From the NCBI GenBank assembly GCA_045648425.1, contig JAZRNV010000135.1:1-10071 (forward strand): a stretch of DNA of 10,071 bases, read 5' to 3'. The position numbers and the translations under genes are program-made. Positions 1 through 5,871 of this stretch are shown one piece after another (positions within the stretch are counted from its first letter, which is position 1; the number at the start of each line of letters is the position of its first letter). The notes below the pieces were generated by a model. The model searched no databases and was not told the DNA's origin. It worked only from the letters and a program-made list of their open reading frames with translations. This DNA is from RGIG2206 sp045648425 (GTDB taxonomy: Bacteria > Bacillota > Clostridia > Oscillospirales > Acutalibacteraceae).

Positions 1-157
1 TGTTTTCTGTTTTGCCAACCTCATCACTGACCTTGCGCCTGGGCGGGTTGCTTGTGTAATCTTCGCAGTAATCGCATCCGCCGTAAAACAGCCCGCGCAC
101 TGAGCACCTGTTGCAGTCGTCATCACCTATAAAATTTATACAGTCATAGAAAATCAT
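1..157 (-). CDS. Cys-rich small protein, N-terminal part (runs off left edge)
   Basis: The ATG at 155-157 overlaps the TAA stop of the upstream methyltransferase gene (TAATG). It is preceded by AAGGAGG about 10 bases upstream, so the start is well supported and the gene is translationally coupled. The first 52 residues are visible and the frame is still open at the edge. The visible part begins MIFYDCINFIGDDDC and has cysteines at 6, 15, 18, 28 and 31, including two CxxC pairs, which suggests a small zinc-binding knuckle. A basic stretch (PPRRK) follows. I do not recognise the family. It is the second Cys-rich product beside the methyltransferase, the other being at 1620-1874. Small zinc-ribbon proteins are common in phage early operons, but nothing here shows what this one does. 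Confidence 0.72.
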   Translation of the reverse strand, partial: MIFYDCINFIGDDDCNRCSVRGLFYGGCDYCEDYTSNPPRRKVSDEVGKTEN

Positions 158-1623
158 TATTCATTTCCTCCTTCTTGTAAATCAAATATGCTTATTTGGC
201 CCTCAATGGGCTTGTCCGCCTTTTCTGCGGTCGGGTGGTATGTCTTAGCCCATTTAATACGCGCGGCCGCTATCGGTAAATATTCGGGGGTCAATTCAAT
301 GCCGATGTATTTATAATTTGCGCCACGGTCGCGGTTTTCAAACATCACGGCCTTCCCCGTGCTACCTGACCCGTTGAAGGGGTCAAGCACTGTGCCGCCC
401 TTAGGTGTCACAAGGCGCACGAGGTATTGCATAAGGTCAACGGGCTTGACAGTGGGGTGTATATTTCGACGGCTCGGGACTGAGCCGTCGAGGGACCCGT
501 CTTGCCTGAATTCATATACACCGCCGTCAGCAACCTTGAATTCATCAAGGCCCTCATCGCGATCGCGGGCCGAGGCCTTTGCACAATAGTAATATCTTGC
601 CGCTGAGCCTTCATCACCGGGATAATAGTTGTCTGTCTGTATTCTGGCTGAGCCTTTTGACTTGAAATAACAAACACCGTCAGACCCGCCGCCAAATGTC
701 GGTATAGAATACTGACCGCCCGAGCTCTTTGTGTCAGGCATACCGCCGCACACTTCGGCCTCATCTGTTTTGTCATAAGTCAATATAACATTTGACGGAT
801 AACGGCCTTTGTCCTCGACCGCGTATTCAACAGACTCCGCCTGTCGATATTCGCGGTGACCTTGATTATAATTGTCACCGCGAATATCGGGGTATTTTAC
901 AGTCTTGATGTCACCTGACCCCTCGCCTATGCGGCACTCGTCAATATTAAGGCCGCCCGTGCGGTGCTGAATGACATTTTCAAGCACTGACCCCTCACAA
1001 GGCTTGCGGGCCACAATAACGGGCTCATAAGCGGGTTTTAAGGCCGTGCCCCAACCCGCCCACTCGTTCTGCGGCTGTCTTACCGGGTGCATAACGCGCT
1101 CGCCCTGATTATTGCACCAATTACCGCCTGTTATGTCGAGTTGATCTGTATAGCCTACAATGGGGCTGTCGGTGCCGTTTTTCTTGTCAAGCATTAAGCC
1201 GATATTCATTGACTTAGGAAAACCCGACCCATACAGCCACATAATACAGTCACGGATCTCAAACCCCGCATCCTCGATCGCACAAGCAATACGATGATAA
1301 GTGCGCGACCCGCCGAAGGCTAACAAGTACCCGCCAGGTTTAAGGACCTCATAACACTTGCGCCAGGTATCGGGGCGGGTTTCAATACCCGACCCATCCC
1401 ACTCCTTGCCCATAAATCCGCGCGACAGGCGAGAAAATGAGCCGTCTGACCCGTACTGCGCCGGGGCGCTGTTTTCTTTGCCAAATCTTTTTGTGATCGT
1501 GGTTAAACCATAAGGCGGGTCCGTAACAACACTGTGAACAGAACACGGCGCGATGAATTCAAGCAAATCAAGCATAGAGCCCTCATACAGGGTGAAGTCA
1601 TCATCTTTAATGTATAATTTCAT
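157..1623 (-). CDS. Site-specific DNA methyltransferase (N6-adenine / N4-cytosine, beta-type order)
   Basis: This enzyme transfers a methyl group from S-adenosylmethionine to adenine N6 or cytosine N4 in DNA. The catalytic motif TDPPYG lies at residues 34-39 and the SAM-binding motif DPFNGSGSTG near residues 414-423, followed by YIGIEL. Catalytic motif first and SAM motif last, with a long target-recognition region between, is the beta-class order. HPTVKP before the SAM motif is also typical of phage-borne members. I start at ATG 1623 (488 residues) because it overlaps the upstream stop as ATGA and has a G-rich ribosome site (AGGGGGGCC). A start at 1674 would run 55 bases into the upstream gene. 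The C-terminus carries QISIF (residues 476-480), resembling the bacterial sliding-clamp pentapeptide. No restriction endonuclease is adjacent, so this is probably an orphan phage methylase protecting phage DNA or marking replication. The target sequence cannot be read from here. Confidence 0.93.
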   Translation of the reverse strand: MKLYIKDDDFTLYEGSMLDLLEFIAPCSVHSVVTDPPYGLTTITKRFGKENSAPAQYGSDGSFSRLSRGFMGKEWDGSGIETRPDTWRKCYEVLKPGGYLLAFGGSRTYHRIACAIEDAGFEIRDCIMWLYGSGFPKSMNIGLMLDKKNGTDSPIVGYTDQLDITGGNWCNNQGERVMHPVRQPQNEWAGWGTALKPAYEPVIVARKPCEGSVLENVIQHRTGGLNIDECRIGEGSGDIKTVKYPDIRGDNYNQGHREYRQAESVEYAVEDKGRYPSNVILTYDKTDEAEVCGGMPDTKSSGGQYSIPTFGGGSDGVCYFKSKGSARIQTDNYYPGDEGSAARYYYCAKASARDRDEGLDEFKVADGGVYEFRQDGSLDGSVPSRRNIHPTVKPVDLMQYLVRLVTPKGGTVLDPFNGSGSTGKAVMFENRDRGANYKYIGIELTPEYLPIAAARIKWAKTYHPTAEKADKPIEGQISIFDLQEGGNE

Positions 1624-1874
1624 ACTTGGCCCCCCTCTGTCATCAGTGGGCAAGTATCGCAGTCCCCCGCACAACCGATATTATCATCATACTCAAGGCA
1701 CTCCGCTGACCTGAGGTCAATTTCTGTCAGGTCATCGCTGTTACATTCAGGGCAAATGACTGATTTCTTGAAATATCCGCGGCCGTCAGGGTATATGTCT
1801 ATTAAATCGTTACGGCTTGCCGCCTCAGTTTCAGCAAAACAGGTGCCGCAGTGATCGCATAAGAATTTAATCAT
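1620..1874 (-). CDS. Zinc-ribbon-like hypothetical protein (84 aa)
   Basis: This small acidic protein has three cysteine clusters: CDHCGTC at residues 6-12, CPEC at 41-44 and a C-terminal CAGDCDTCPL segment. The first two resemble a split zinc ribbon. The third may be a second metal site. ATG 1874 shares its A with the TAA stop of the gene before it (1874-2317), and TGA at 1620-1622 overlaps the methyltransferase ATG, so it is coupled on both sides. The C-terminal residues EGGQV are encoded by the methyltransferase ribosome-binding segment, so that ending may be shaped by the downstream start rather than by protein function. Function unknown. A DNA- or RNA-binding accessory role is only a guess. 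Confidence 0.8.
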   Translation of the reverse strand: MIKFLCDHCGTCFAETEAASRNDLIDIYPDGRGYFKKSVICPECNSDDLTEIDLRSAECLEYDDNIGCAGDCDTCPLMTEGGQV

Positions 1875-2317
1875 TATCGCCTAACCTCCTTTAGAATTCG
1901 CGCCACCTTTTCTAACCCGTCAGAGTGGTATCTGAAAACCTGGGCCCTTGAATAGTTAGCAACCTTGATGACATCAGCCCACCTTAAAAGGTCAACATAT
2001 CGGAGCATCATAATTTCTTGCACCGTGTCATCATCAATGCGCTTGATTATTCGTGTCACCTTGCGCGCCTCGCGGTCATATAGTTGCTGTGACCGTTCAC
2101 ACTTGCCCTCTTGCTCGATATATTCAAACAGTGCATCCTCGCGCCTTTTCTGTGCCTGTTCGCGATCTGACCCCTCGCCCGTGTTTTCATACCTGGCCAC
2201 CGCTGTATTAACCCGGGCTTTTAGTACCTCAAGCAAGCGCTCATTACATTCGACCCGTTTTGCGATGACATACACCCGGCGGAGCCACTGCTTAGCCTCA
2301 AAACATTCATCCGTCAT
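1874..2317 (-). CDS. DUF1492-like phage transcriptional activator (sigma-70 region 4-like HTH)
   Basis: This 147-residue protein has a long charged, probably coiled-coil N-terminal two-thirds and a C-terminal helix-turn-helix around residues 110-143 (LLRWADVIKVANYSRAQVF followed by RYHSDGLEKV). The pattern 'W..I....NYSR.QVFR.H..GL.K' is what I associate with the DUF1492 / ArpU / RinA-type group, which sits at the end of Firmicutes phage early regions and is thought to switch on late genes. ATG 2317 overlaps the RusA gene by 11 bases and follows an AGGGGGTCA ribosome site. Its place late in the early operon fits a late-gene activator. The family call rests on motif memory. The HTH is clear, but the regulatory target is inferred. 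Confidence 0.75.
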   Translation of the reverse strand: MTDECFEAKQWLRRVYVIAKRVECNERLLEVLKARVNTAVARYENTGEGSDREQAQKRREDALFEYIEQEGKCERSQQLYDREARKVTRIIKRIDDDTVQEIMMLRYVDLLRWADVIKVANYSRAQVFRYHSDGLEKVARILKEVRR

Positions 2318-2759
2318 ATCTTGACCCCCTTATTTTGGCAATGGGCCCCAGGTCCTCGAGCTGTATTGTTATGCTTGCCTTTTCTGCGTATGTCTTTACG
2401 ACCCGCAAATCAACGACCTGGGCATCATCAAGCCAAAACCCCGCCTCGGTCATCGTGTCTTTAAGTTCCTTGATGTAATTGTCAGCATCAGGGCGGGTGG
2501 TCTTGTAGTGCCCCCAGGCCTTGCGGTCCTTGATGTCAAAACAAAACCAAACAAACAGCCTGACAGGCTTGTCCGTGGGCACTGCGGGCGCATATCGGCG
2601 CAATTTAAGCAATAACTCGGTCCGCAGTGCTGTGACCTTTTCTTTTTTATAGTGCTGAATGTAGGGCTTGCCGTTTTTGTATCTGATAGCCTCGCCCTTT
2701 TGCTGTGCTGTGCCTTTGGGTAGGCCTTGCTCAAAATGTAAAATAAAATTATGTCGCAT
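2307..2759 (-). CDS. rusA: RusA-like Holliday junction resolvase
   Basis: RusA cuts four-way DNA junctions with Mg2+-dependent endonuclease activity and processes recombination intermediates before packaging. The core signature is present: RPDADNYIKELKDTM at residues 89-103, then WLDDAQV at 109-115 and a lysine at 122 (VVKTY). The acidic residues D91, D93 and D111/D112 correspond to the metal-binding aspartates of the family. At 150 residues it is slightly longer than E. coli RusA (120), with a tail of about 15 residues past the last strand. ATG 2759 overlaps the helicase-loader gene by 11 bases, as is usual for this operon. Its partner in the window is the annealing protein at 3909-4610, which would generate branched substrates. 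Confidence 0.93.
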   Translation of the reverse strand: MRHNFILHFEQGLPKGTAQQKGEAIRYKNGKPYIQHYKKEKVTALRTELLLKLRRYAPAVPTDKPVRLFVWFCFDIKDRKAWGHYKTTRPDADNYIKELKDTMTEAGFWLDDAQVVDLRVVKTYAEKASITIQLEDLGPIAKIRGSRYDG

Positions 2760-3114
2760 TTTGCCTTTTTTCTCCTTCTATTTCTGACTCGATGATTTCT
2801 GATATAAGGCTGTCAAGCCTGGCCTCGATGTCAGGCGGGATCTGCTCGGGCTTGATAATGCCCGCCTGTGCAAGTTTCTTGTCGAGCTGTTTTTGAATAT
2901 CGACAGCCGCCTTGATTTCATCAATATTAGGTAAAAATGACTTGACCTTAATCCAGGCCTTTACAACCTTAAACACGGTGTTGTATTCGACATCAGCAAA
3001 AAAAACACTCCATAAGTCGATGCGGTCGAGGAGGTCCTGCTCTGTGGCCTTGCGGTCCTGGGGGTAGGCCGCGTGTAGCATATATATTATTTTTGTTGCC
3101 TCTTGTATCGTCAT
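2749..3114 (-). CDS. Replicative helicase loader/inhibitor (G40P-type)
   Basis: This 121-residue all-helical protein has the N-terminal pattern of the phage loader/inhibitor family (SPP1 G39P-like, Pfam 'loader and inhibitor of phage G40P'). It begins MTIQEATKIIYMLHAAYP, then has LWSVFFADVEYNTVFKVVKAWI and SFLPNIDEIKAA. Family members bind the replicative DnaB-type helicase, block it in solution and deliver it to the initiator-opened origin. The C-terminal 40 residues are charged and probably flexible, as expected for the helicase-binding tail. The start codon overlaps the upstream stop (ATGA) behind AGGGGGCC. It follows directly after the split initiator gene, the usual order in Firmicutes phages. 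No helicase gene is in the window, so it may load the host or a phage helicase encoded further left. Confidence 0.82.
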   Translation of the reverse strand: MTIQEATKIIYMLHAAYPQDRKATEQDLLDRIDLWSVFFADVEYNTVFKVVKAWIKVKSFLPNIDEIKAAVDIQKQLDKKLAQAGIIKPEQIPPDIEARLDSLISEIIESEIEGEKRQNAT

Positions 3115-3466
3115 ACCTGGCCCCCTTCTGCGCGTTCTATTGCCAACCTTGTCAGGCGGTCGAGCTGATTTTCTGTGCCGTTTATAGGCGCGGTGTAGGC
3201 CTTGCCCCGGCTGTCGTCATCTTTAAGGGCATATACACCCTTCCAGGAATTTAATATTGACTGTTCGACAATTGCCTTGACCGTTGCCTCATCGCCGCCC
3301 GCAAGGTCAAAGGCCTTTTTTATTGCCAGGCTGAGCGCCCTGTCTGTCAGGGGTGCCTTGATCGCTTTACGCATTTTGATAAATTCAGCAAATACAACCT
3401 GAAGGTCAGGTGATAAGTCAGCAAGGATCTTGTCGTAACCTTTGCCCGTGGTTTTTTCTTTTACAC

Positions 3467-3616
3467 TTTTCTTTTTATCAACATTAGTACTTTGTATATT
3501 TAGTACTTGATTATTATTAGTACTTTGTATAGGTACACATTCTCCACACTTCGGGTTATCCGTAGTACGGTCCGCCCGTAGTACGGTTTGACCGTAGTAC
3601 GGTTTTCGTGTAGTAC
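3467..3616 (-). other. Probable phage replication origin (iterons plus AT-rich unwinding region)
   Basis: The iteron block at 3553-3616 is followed, on its 3' side in the minus-strand sense, by a strongly AT-rich stretch (about 3467-3536). This stretch contains three more TAGTAC/GTACTA hexamers, at 3485-3490, 3501-3506 and 3518-3523, spaced 16 and 17 bases, and repeats of TATACAAAGTACTAAT. Iterons beside an easily melted region inside an initiator gene is the lambda-type origin layout. The GTACTA word shared by both parts suggests the initiator may extend from the iterons into the AT-rich part. Origin function is inferred from layout alone. Confidence 0.65.
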
Positions 3617-3904
3617 GGGCGCCTCATATACAAACCATTCATAATTGATAAAATGACCCTTGCTGTCCTGGCGCCTTTTCTGCTCTATGTAACCGCAGTC
3701 CTTGAGCTCTTTTACTATGCGCATAATTATTCGGTCGCTAAGCCCTGAGCACTGTGCAAGGCCCCTGACATTAAAGGACCAATTATCAGGCAAAGACAGC
3801 AAAAAAAGCATAAAACCGCGCGCCTCAAATGACAGCCTGTTATCATTTGCCAGGTCGTTGCTGATTATCAAAAAGTTGTTTTGATGATCTGCTCTGATAA
3901 TCAT
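3500..3904 (-). CDS. Phage replication initiator, N-terminal HTH half (frame-broken in the iterons)
   Basis: This encodes the DNA-binding part of a phage replication initiator. Residues 1-95 match the usual N-terminal winged-helix domain: ADHQNNFLIISNDLAN, LSFEARGFMLFLLSLPDNW and a helix-turn-helix in LAQCSGLSDRIIMRIVKEL, ending in the wing GYIEQKRRQ. Residues about 100-115 (NRTTVKPYYGRTVLR) read the iterons in the proper frame. The remaining residues (ITRSVENVYLYKVLIIIKY, then stop) look like out-of-frame translation. I start at ATG 3904, just after AGGTGA and 4 bases from the upstream stop. A start at 3931 would lack a ribosome site and run 23 bases into the previous gene. The expected full product is about 265-270 residues. 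As written, only a truncated DNA-binding half (134 residues) would be made, able to bind the iterons but lacking the helicase-loader-contacting domain. Confidence 0.85.
   Translation of the reverse strand: MIIRADHQNNFLIISNDLANDNRLSFEARGFMLFLLSLPDNWSFNVRGLAQCSGLSDRIIMRIVKELKDCGYIEQKRRQDSKGHFINYEWFVYEAPVLHENRTTVKPYYGRTVLRITRSVENVYLYKVLIIIKY
3553..3616 (-). repeat. Four tandem 16-bp iterons inside the initiator gene
   Basis: On the minus strand four consecutive units of exactly 16 bases share GTACTAC at the front and a C-rich AACC-type end: GTACTACACGAAAACC, GTACTACGGTCAAACC, GTACTACGGGCGGACC and GTACTACGGATAACCC. A degenerate fifth unit (3537-3552) keeps the 16-base register. The position, between the DNA-binding and C-terminal domains of the initiator, is that of the lambda O iterons. 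These are the likely binding sites for the initiator's HTH domain. Because 16 leaves remainder 1 when divided by 3, every unit gained or lost shifts the downstream reading frame. Confidence 0.85.
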
Positions 3905-3908
3905 AATT

Positions 3909-4610
3909 TCACCTAACCAACCCCCGGGCATACTCGAGCGCGGCCTTTAGGTCAGCGGCGGTGCTTGTCTTGCTGAGGTTAAACATCGCGGCCAGGTCGG
4001 CTCCGTTTAAGCCGTTTTTGTTGATGACCTTATTGAGCTCCTTGAATATTTCTTTGGGGTCATCGGGGAGGTCATCAATGGGGACCTCGCAGTCACCAAA
4101 ACTGTAAATGACCCTTTTCAAGGTCAGATTTTTAATTTTAAGGCCTGTTATCTTCTTGTCAGTGATCGCCAGGGCCTCAACCTTGAATTTGTCATAACAA
4201 ACGCGCTTGCCGTCGTTACGCGTGGTGATTTTACAGTCATCGGCATTGACCCATATAAAAGGCGCGGTGTATAGTTCGCGGCCTATGCCCCAATTAAAAC
4301 AGGCGCGCTTAAAACTATCCGAGGCAAGGCCCTTTTTTGCCTCAGTATTAGACTCGGTGCCCGTGTCCTCTTTGCTGACCCACTGGCTTTTATTTTGGTC
4401 CCAAATGCTAACAATACAGTTAGCATTTTCGCGGCTGTGCGACCTTTGCCAATTAAATGCGCCGACCGTTTCATCCAGTATATTCATATCACACCGGGCA
4501 TCTTTATAAAGCAAAAGTGACAGGCCCTTGTCTGTTATGCTTGCAATACGGAGCTCGATCTCATCTGCGGTCAAATCGCGAAAAATTAAAGCATTTATCT
4601 CATTTGGCAT
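3909..4610 (-). CDS. Rad52/Sak-like single-strand annealing protein
   Basis: This is a phage recombinase that anneals complementary single strands, used for recombination-dependent replication and end repair. The diagnostic Rad52-type fold signature is clear in the N-terminal 130 residues: LSLLLYKDARCDMNILDETV, FNWQRSHSR and NCIVSIWD, then ESNTEAKKGLASDSFKRACF, NWGIGRELY and TAPFIW. The 'KG.ASDSFKRA...WGIGR.LY' block is a hallmark of the Sak/Rad52-like group in Firmicutes phages. The C-terminal part (about 160-233) is variable and ends in a small helical region (GADLAAMFNLSKTSTAADLK). ATG 4610 follows AAGGGGGC, 15 bases after the Gp157 stop. Its stop overlaps the ribosome site of the initiator gene. 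Adjacent Gp157 and the downstream RusA complete a recombination module. No exonuclease gene is visible here. Confidence 0.88.
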   Translation of the reverse strand: MPNEINALIFRDLTADEIELRIASITDKGLSLLLYKDARCDMNILDETVGAFNWQRSHSRENANCIVSIWDQNKSQWVSKEDTGTESNTEAKKGLASDSFKRACFNWGIGRELYTAPFIWVNADDCKITTRNDGKRVCYDKFKVEALAITDKKITGLKIKNLTLKRVIYSFGDCEVPIDDLPDDPKEIFKELNKVINKNGLNGADLAAMFNLSKTSTAADLKAALEYARGLVR

Positions 4611-4625
4611 ATTGTTTGCCCCCTT

Positions 4626-5132
4626 TTATCTGATACGAATTGATTCATCCTGTTCAATGTGCGCCACACCCTCAAGGCCTGACAGGTCGGCCCCCTCTTT
4701 GTAGTCGGCTAATATCGCCTTTTTATCAATGGTCGGCTCCTGGGGTATCAGGTAGCGCGGCGGGATATTCTCGATGTAGGGGTCATCAATAACAACCTTC
4801 GGCGGGTTTTTCTGAATTGACACTGTAAAAGTGCCGCACGGGATCTTATTTTCACCCGAGGCAATGAGCGCATTTTGCATTGCAACCTTTGCGCGCTTGA
4901 TCGTGTTCTCGCGAGCTGTGCGCTTGTCTGCTAAGCGCTTTTCCTCGGCCTTGAGGCCCGCTATTTCGGCCTCAACATTCTTGATAAACTTACAATAGCC
5001 CTCAAGTTTAATTGCAAGCTCCTCGGTAGTATTTGCGAAAACATCAGCCAGGGTGTCATCGTCTATCGTGCCCTCATCAATAAGGGCCCACAAGGTCAAA
5101 AATACACCTGTCAAATCGTATATATTAGCCAT
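4626..5132 (-). CDS. Siphovirus Gp157 family protein
   Basis: This 168-residue protein has the pattern of the Siphovirus Gp157 family (first described in Streptococcus thermophilus phages): MANIYDLTGVFLTLWALIDE, a long central coiled coil (about residues 45-95, AEIAGLKAEEKRLADKRTARENTIK), and a C-terminal strand region with FTVSIQKNPPKVVI. The fixed element IPPRYLIPQEPTIDKKAI follows. Family members almost always sit beside a single-strand annealing protein or a RecT-type recombinase, as here. Their biochemical role is not established. ATG 5132 follows GAGGAGG and overlaps the previous gene by 8 bases. Confidence 0.9.
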   Translation of the reverse strand: MANIYDLTGVFLTLWALIDEGTIDDDTLADVFANTTEELAIKLEGYCKFIKNVEAEIAGLKAEEKRLADKRTARENTIKRAKVAMQNALIASGENKIPCGTFTVSIQKNPPKVVIDDPYIENIPPRYLIPQEPTIDKKAILADYKEGADLSGLEGVAHIEQDESIRIR

Positions 5133-5601
5133 TATTAGCCTCCTCTGTTACTGCGTTGAAATATGCGTGGATAAGTTCGCCCAATTCAGCAAGGCACCTG
5201 TCAACCTGTGCGGCCACCTCGCGCGCGGTCAGTGGCTCATCAGCGACAATGGGCTCAGGGTCTTTGCTGACATCGGGGGTGTAGGGCTCGAGCCAGTCAA
5301 GGACCCCCTCATCAAAAAGGGTCACCTGTTCTGCCCTCTTAGGCTTATTTGCCTTAGGCTTGCCCTGTGACCTGTGCCTCATACCGTCAAGGCGGCTGAC
5401 AATGCGCTCGACATCACGCGCGGCAATAAGTTTGCACCGCTTTTTGCCGTTAATGTCACCAATACCGAGCACCCTTGCCGCTGTCTTTACTGAGGCATAG
5501 GCGCTCGCGTGATTCTTAAACCGCCCCGGGTTTGTCTTGATGATAAAATCTGCGATTTCGTCAAGGGTGTATACACCCTTCTTGTAATTTAGTTTTGGCA
5601 T
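5125..5601 (-). CDS. Putative DNA-binding protein with a clamp-binding-like motif (158 aa)
   Basis: I do not recognise a named family. The N-terminal 75 residues look like a helix-turn-helix fold: TLDEIADFIIKTNPGRF, ASVKTAARVLGIG and a basic segment NGKKRCKLIAARDVERIV. A lysine-rich linker follows (RSQGKPKANKPKRA). It then has EQVTLFDE, in which QVTLF (residues 92-96) resembles the QxxLF pentapeptide that docks proteins on the bacterial DNA sliding clamp. The C-terminal 40 residues form an acidic amphipathic helix. ATG 5601 is preceded by AGGAAGGATG. Its place ahead of the Gp157 and annealing-protein genes suggests a role in replication or recombination. The clamp link is an inference from five residues. 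Confidence 0.78.
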   Translation of the reverse strand: MPKLNYKKGVYTLDEIADFIIKTNPGRFKNHASAYASVKTAARVLGIGDINGKKRCKLIAARDVERIVSRLDGMRHRSQGKPKANKPKRAEQVTLFDEGVLDWLEPYTPDVSKDPEPIVADEPLTAREVAAQVDRCLAELGELIHAYFNAVTEEANNG

Positions 5602-5616
5602 AAATTCATCCTTCCT

Positions 5617-5632
5617 GACCGATTAAACGGTC
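5617..5632 (-). other. Small intergenic inverted repeat
   Basis: A perfect 5-base stem GACCG/CGGTC with loop ATTAAA lies in the 36-base gap between the membrane-protein gene and the 158-residue gene. There is no T-run after it on either strand, so it is not a terminator. It could be a weak processing or pausing hairpin within the operon, or chance. Confidence 0.35.
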
Positions 5633-5637
5633 CATTA

Positions 5638-5871
5638 TTAAAATTTTGTAAAGTAGTTTTTTGTGATGTCTGCCGCCTGTGGTCGGCTGTCAGTAATATC
5701 AATGACCTGGGGCGCCTTTTCATCAGCCTTGAGGCGCTTGTTTTCTGCCCTGACCGTTTCAAGTTCGTCATAGAGCTCAAGCACCCGCGCCCAACCGAGC
5801 ATTGACCCGCCGATAACACCGATGACGGCACCGACAAAAAATGCAATAAAAGCGGTGATTAAAAAATCCAT
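5638..5871 (-). CDS. Small single-pass membrane protein with cytoplasmic coiled coil (77 aa)
   Basis: Residues 3-26 form one hydrophobic helix rich in glycine and phenylalanine (LITAFIAFFVGAVIGVIGG). It is followed by a probable coiled coil (ELYDELETVRAENKRLKADE) and a polar tail. The first residues MDF before the helix and the charged stretch after it suggest an N-out/C-in anchor with the coiled coil inside the cell. ATG 5871 directly follows the TGA of the secreted 3D-domain gene (TGAATG), whose last codons supply the GAGGAGG ribosome site, so the two are tightly coupled. Short proteins of this shape (DUF3789-like) are common in Firmicutes phages and have no known function. Coupling to a secreted cell-wall-type protein suggests an envelope role for both. 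Confidence 0.75.
   Translation of the reverse strand: MDFLITAFIAFFVGAVIGVIGGSMLGWARVLELYDELETVRAENKRLKADEKAPQVIDITDSRPQAADITKNYFTKF

Larger units (their letters stand above)
3111..3623 (-). pseudogene. C-terminal half of phage replication initiator, out of frame with its N-terminal half
   Basis: This frame is open from 3623 to the TGA at 3111-3113. It begins with a linker encoded by the iterons (RTTRKPYYGQTVLRADRTTD), continues through a Thr/Asn/Gln-rich stretch and a Lys-rich patch, then gives a helical domain containing FAEFIKMRKAIKAPLTDRA and NSWKGVYALKDDD. That domain is the conserved C-terminus of many Firmicutes phage initiator / replisome-organiser proteins, thought to contact the helicase loader. 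The first usable ATG (3372-3374) lies inside this domain and has no Shine-Dalgarno sequence, so an independent gene starting there is unlikely. The N-terminal half is encoded at 3500-3904 in the +1-offset frame. The linker reads naturally across the break if one 16-base unit is added. I see a single gene interrupted by a change in repeat number, real or artefactual. Confidence 0.75.

Noticed and set aside
408..776. 122-residue open frame overlapping the methyltransferase on the same strand
   Set aside because: Wholly inside a gene with clear catalytic motifs. No ribosome site or recognisable domain.
3553..3616. Tandem 16-base units as a CRISPR array
   Set aside because: Units are contiguous, too short, without spacers, and lie within a coding linker. 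No cas gene is present.
3500..3626. Programmed -1 ribosomal frameshift joining the initiator halves
   Set aside because: The offset is -1, but I find no X-XXY-YYZ slippery heptamer in the region where both frames are open, and unit-number change explains the break more simply.
5617..5632. Terminator inside the early operon
   Set aside because: The stem is only 5 bases and no T-run follows on either strand.
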